Shown here piece after piece: positions 61,114 to 64,000 of a stretch of 64,000 nt of DNA. Below the pieces are notes generated by a model. That model saw nothing but the letters and a program-made list of their open reading frames with translations, did not search any database and was not told where the DNA came from. The stretch comes from Parasulfuritortus sp049322515 (GTDB lineage: Bacteria > Pseudomonadota > Gammaproteobacteria > Burkholderiales > Thiobacillaceae). Every line of letters starts with the position of its first letter. Position 1 is the first letter of the stretch. The stretch covers positions 1 through 64,000 of the forward strand of contig JBMOQW010000029.1 of NCBI GenBank assembly GCA_049322515.1. The letters run 5' to 3'. The translations under genes and the position numbers were made by a program.

Positions 61114-61430
61114 TCGCCCTGGTCATCGGTGTGCTCGCCGGCTGCGGCGTCTACCTGATGCTGCGCGCCCGCACCTTCCCGGTGGTCCTGGGCCTGACCC
61201 TGCTGTCCTACGCCGTGAACCTGTTCCTGTTCGCCATGGGCCGGCTCAGCGTGGGCCGGCCGCCGGTACTCGACAGCGGCCTGCCGGGCTACACCGACCC
61301 GGTGCCCCAGGCCCTGGTGCTCACCGCCATCGTGATCGGCTTCGCGATGACCGCCTTCGTCATCATGCTGGCCCTGAAGGCGCGCGCCGAGTTGGGCAAC
61401 GACCATGTCGACGGCGAGGAGACCCGATGA
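61101..61430 (+). CDS. mrpC: Mrp antiporter subunit C
   Basis: 109 aa with three helices, NuoK-like. The motif DPVPQALVLTAIVIGFAMTA is shared with the first-locus copy. It overlaps mrpA-B by 13 bp and mrpD by 4 bp. Part of the Na+(K+)/H+ antiporter membrane complex. Confidence 0.92.
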   Translation: MEALIALVIGVLAGCGVYLMLRARTFPVVLGLTLLSYAVNLFLFAMGRLSVGRPPVLDSGLPGYTDPVPQALVLTAIVIGFAMTAFVIMLALKARAELGNDHVDGEETR

Positions 61431-62923
61431 GCCACCTGGCCATCCTGCCGATCCTCCTGCCCCTGTTCGCCGGCCTCCTCCTGCTGGCGTTCAAGGGGCT
61501 CGACCTGGCCTGGCGGCGCGCCTTCAGCCTGGCCGCCACCCTGGCCCAGCTGGCCCTGGCGCTCCTGCTGGCCTGGACGGTCAACGACGGCGCCATCCTC
61601 ACTTACGCCCTGGGCGACTGGCCGGCCCCGTTCGGCATCGGCCTGGTGGCCGACCGGCTGGCCGCCTGGATGGTACTGATCACCGCGCTGCTGGCACCGT
61701 TTCCCCTCCTCCACGCGAGCCGGGGCCTGGACGCTCAGGGCCGGCATTTCCACGTCCTGTATCAGTGGCAGCTGTTCGGTCTCAATGGCGCCTTCCTGAC
61801 TGGCGACCTGTTCAACCTGTTCGTGTTCTTCGAGGTACTGCTGCTCGCCTCCTACGGCCTCGCCCTGCACGGCGGCGGTCGCCGGCGCACCCGGGCCGGC
61901 CTGCACTACGTGGTGCTCAACCTGGCCGGCTCGTCGCTGTTCCTGATCGCCGTGGGCACCCTGTACGGCCTGTTCGGCACCCTCAACATGGCCGACCTGG
62001 CGGTCAAGATCGCCGCCGTGACCCAGGAAGACCTCGGCCCGGCGCGCGCCGCCGGACTCCTGCTGTTCGGCGTATTCGCGCTCAAGGCCGCCCTGCTGCC
62101 CCTGCACCTCTGGCTACCGGCCACCTACGCCCAGGCCAGCGCGCCGGTGGCAGCGTTGTTCGCGATCATGACCAAGGTCGGCGTGTACGCCCTCCTGCGC
62201 ACCGGCACCCTGCTGTTCGGCGCCCAGGCCGGGCTGATGGCCGGCCTGCTCGATGCCTGGCTGCTGCCGCTTGCCCTGGCCACCCTGGCGGTCGGCCTGC
62301 TCGGCGCCCTGGCGGCCCGCTTCCTGCGTGAACAGGCCGCCTATCTGGTGCTGGCCTCGGTCGGCACCCTGCTCGCCGCCTTCGCCCTGATGAGCCGCGA
62401 CGGCCTGGCCGCCGGGCTTTACTATCTGCCCCACTCGACCTTCGCCGCCGCCGCCCTGTTCCTGCTCGCCGAGCGCATCGGCGCCGGCCGGGGCGAACTG
62501 AATGACCGCTTCGAACCGGGCCCGGCCCTGGCCGGCAGCGCCTGGCTGGGCGGGCTGTTCTTCGTGCTCGCCATGTTGCTCGCCGGCCTGCCGCCGCTGT
62601 CCGGCTTCCTCGGCAAGTTCCTGATCCTGCAAGCCAGCCTCGACCACCCGGCCTGGCCCTGGCTGTTTTCGGTGGTCCTGGCCGGCGGCCTGCTCGCCCT
62701 GATCGCCTTGGCACGCACCGGCAGCCTGTTGTTCTTCCGCCCGGAGGCCGTCTCGCCCGCCGCCGTGGCCGACATCCCGGTGGCGCCGGCCGCGGCCCTG
62801 ATCGGCCTGAGCCTGGGACTGACCGTGGCTGCCGGCCCGCTGCATGCGACCACCCTGGCGATCGCCGAACAGTTGCTGCAACCGCACTTGTACGTGCATG
62901 CCGTCTTGGGGGGCCGGCCATGA
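61427..62923 (+). CDS. mrpD: Mrp antiporter subunit D (NuoN/M-like)
   Basis: 498 aa with about fourteen helices, a paralogue of the proton-pumping subunits of complex I. Key segments: GDLFNLFVFFEVLLLASYGLAL with the conserved glutamate in helix 5, FALKAALLPLHLWLPATYAQAS with the lysine in helix 7, and GLPPLSGFLGKFLILQ. Start ATG at 61427-61429 overlaps mrpC; the open frame starting at 61073 is not coding upstream of this. Confidence 0.93.
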   Translation: MSHLAILPILLPLFAGLLLLAFKGLDLAWRRAFSLAATLAQLALALLLAWTVNDGAILTYALGDWPAPFGIGLVADRLAAWMVLITALLAPFPLLHASRGLDAQGRHFHVLYQWQLFGLNGAFLTGDLFNLFVFFEVLLLASYGLALHGGGRRRTRAGLHYVVLNLAGSSLFLIAVGTLYGLFGTLNMADLAVKIAAVTQEDLGPARAAGLLLFGVFALKAALLPLHLWLPATYAQASAPVAALFAIMTKVGVYALLRTGTLLFGAQAGLMAGLLDAWLLPLALATLAVGLLGALAARFLREQAAYLVLASVGTLLAAFALMSRDGLAAGLYYLPHSTFAAAALFLLAERIGAGRGELNDRFEPGPALAGSAWLGGLFFVLAMLLAGLPPLSGFLGKFLILQASLDHPAWPWLFSVVLAGGLLALIALARTGSLLFFRPEAVSPAAVADIPVAPAAALIGLSLGLTVAAGPLHATTLAIAEQLLQPHLYVHAVLGGRP

Positions 62924-63414
62924 GCACGCGCCTGTTGCCGCACCCGCTCCTGACTCCGCTTCTGGCGGCGGTCTGGCTGTTGCTGAACAACAGCCTGGCG
63001 CCCGGGCATATCCTGCTCGGCCTGCTGCTGGGCTGGCTGATCCCGCGCTTCACCTTGCGCTTCTGGCCGGAAACGGTGCGCATCCGCCGGCCCGGGGTCC
63101 TGGTCCGCTTCCTGGCCGTCGTGCTCTGGGACATCGTGGTCGCCAACCTGGGGGTGGCCCGGCGCATCCTGACTGGCCCCGGGGCCCTGCGTCCGGCCTG
63201 GGTCGAGGTGCCCCTCGATCTCCAGGGTGAGCTCGCCATCAGCCTGCTGGCCAACACCATCTGCCTGACGCCCGGCACGGTCTCGGCGCGCTTGTCCGAG
63301 GACCGCCGCCACCTGCTGGTACATGCCCTCGACGCGCCCGACCCGGATGCGGTGCGGGATGCCATCAAAGCCCGTTACGAGGCCCCGCTCTTGGAGGTAT
63401 TCGAATCATGTTGA
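62920..63414 (+). CDS. mrpE: Mrp antiporter subunit E
   Basis: 164 aa, MrpE family: two to three helices in the N-terminal part (LLAAVWLLLNNSLAPGHILLG) and a cytoplasmic C-terminal part with NTICLTPGTVSARLSEDRRHLLVHALD, the conserved MrpE core. Needed for a complete Mrp complex. Overlaps mrpD by 4 bp and mrpF by 7 bp. Confidence 0.93.
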   Translation: MSTRLLPHPLLTPLLAAVWLLLNNSLAPGHILLGLLLGWLIPRFTLRFWPETVRIRRPGVLVRFLAVVLWDIVVANLGVARRILTGPGALRPAWVEVPLDLQGELAISLLANTICLTPGTVSARLSEDRRHLLVHALDAPDPDAVRDAIKARYEAPLLEVFESC

Positions 63415-63677
63415 GCACGGTCATCCCGATCGCCTTCGCCCTGGTCGCTGCCGCCGCCGGCTTCAGCGTCTGGCGCCTGCTGCGCGGCCCCAGCGCGCCG
63501 GACCGCATCCTGGCCCTGGACACCCTGTACGTGAACACCATCGCGCTCCTGGTTCTGCTCGGCATCCACCTCGGCAGCGCGCTCTATTTCGAGGCTGCGC
63601 TGCTGATTGCCCTGATGGGCTTCGTCGGCACCGTGGCTCTGTGCAAATACCTGTTGCGTGGCGACATCATCGAATAG
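63408..63677 (+). CDS. mrpF: Mrp antiporter subunit F
   Basis: 89 aa with three helices, MrpF family. The conserved loop GPSAPDRILALDTLYVN is present. A small membrane subunit of the antiporter, just before mrpG. Confidence 0.93.
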   Translation: MLSTVIPIAFALVAAAAGFSVWRLLRGPSAPDRILALDTLYVNTIALLVLLGIHLGSALYFEAALLIALMGFVGTVALCKYLLRGDIIE

Positions 63678-63684
63678 GCCAACC

Positions 63685-64000
63685 ATGGAAATGCTGCTCT
63701 CGATCCTGATCCTGGCCGGTGCCGTGTTCACCTTCATCGGCTCGCTCGGCCTGGTCCGCCTGCGCGATTTCTACACCCGCCTGCACGCCCCGACCAAGGC
63801 CACCACGCTGGGTGTCGGCAGCCTGCTGGTCGCCTCGGCGCTCTACTTCTCGACCCTGGGGGAGGGCGTCAGCCTGCATGAACTGCTGATCACCCTGTTC
63901 CTGTTCATCACCGCCCCGGTATCGGCGCACCTGATGGCCAAGGCGGCCCTGCATCTGAGACTGCCCGGCAGCCTGGATGAGCCGGGCCCGATCAAGGAGA
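63685..64000 (+). CDS. mrpG: Mrp antiporter subunit G, 3' end outside the window
   Basis: At least 105 codons visible; no stop before the right edge. The N-terminal helix and motif GLVRLRDFYTRLHAPTKATTLGVG are diagnostic of MrpG (PhaG/MnhG). It completes the A to G set of the second locus. Confidence 0.93.
   Translation, partial: MEMLLSILILAGAVFTFIGSLGLVRLRDFYTRLHAPTKATTLGVGSLLVASALYFSTLGEGVSLHELLITLFLFITAPVSAHLMAKAALHLRLPGSLDEPGPIKE

Overview
The window is GC-rich, densely packed DNA with many 4-bp ATGA stop/start overlaps. It suggests a chemolithoautotrophic, carboxysome-bearing proteobacterium. An alpha-carboxysome (cso) operon, a form IA Rubisco with CbbQ/CbbO activase, two CbbR-type regulators, PEP carboxylase, sucrose synthase plus sucrose-phosphate synthase, and a large set of Na+/H+ and K+/H+ antiporters together fit a sulfur-oxidising betaproteobacterium such as Thiobacillaceae. 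That placement is inferred from gene content only. I see no tRNA, rRNA, CRISPR array, IS element or phage gene.

Layout. (1) 1-5.3 kb, minus strand: a 99-aa unknown, a Ca2+/Na+ exchanger gene with a one-base frameshift in a 7-C run, a CBS-domain protein, and mrpA-B-C-D of an Mrp-type antiporter running off the left edge. Divergent from it at 5.4 kb is a free-standing homologue of the carboxysomal carbonic anhydrase CsoSCA. (2) 6.5-8.7 kb: a DmeF/RcnR-type metal efflux pair with a recognisable operator, then two small unknowns. (3) 8.7-19.3 kb, minus strand: one long cso operon, csoS2-csoSCA-csoS4A-csoS4B-csoS1C-csoS1A-csoS1B-ferritin-acRAF-mcdA-mcdB-sulP-sbtA-sbtB, closed by a clear terminator. 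Bicarbonate transporters occupy its 3' end and there are no Rubisco genes at its 5' end. (4) 19.4-26.4 kb: a divergent CbbR-type regulator, membrane and lipid-recycling genes, hpf and an NhaR-type regulator. (5) 26.4-33.2 kb: a three-copy 110-bp repeat, then the Rubisco cluster cbbL-cbbS-cbbQ-cbbO (minus strand) with a second divergent CbbR-type gene. (6) 33.3-40 kb: PEP carboxylase, a DUF2062 protein, and a GGDEF/EAL protein with its PhnD-like partner. (7) 40-48.4 kb: an operon for sucrose synthesis and cleavage, an MscS channel and a KamA-family enzyme, facing a MarR regulator with a tandem palindromic operator. (8) 48.5-64 kb, plus strand: a cation island of P-type ATPase, NhaP2-like and Kef-like antiporters, UspA, NaChBac-type channel, DUF454, NhaD and a second Mrp locus (A-B fusion, C, D, E, F, G) running off the right edge.

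How it fits together (inference). SbtA, and possibly the SulP protein, would import bicarbonate, probably with Na+. NhaD and the two Mrp systems could re-export that Na+. CsoSCA releases CO2 from bicarbonate inside the carboxysome, and McdAB would space the carboxysomes in the cell. The nearby Rubisco has small-subunit features of the non-carboxysomal IAq type, so what this carboxysome packages is an open question. PEP carboxylase is another bicarbonate consumer. The sucrose/MscS/KamA operon and the antiporter island point to life under changing salt or alkalinity.
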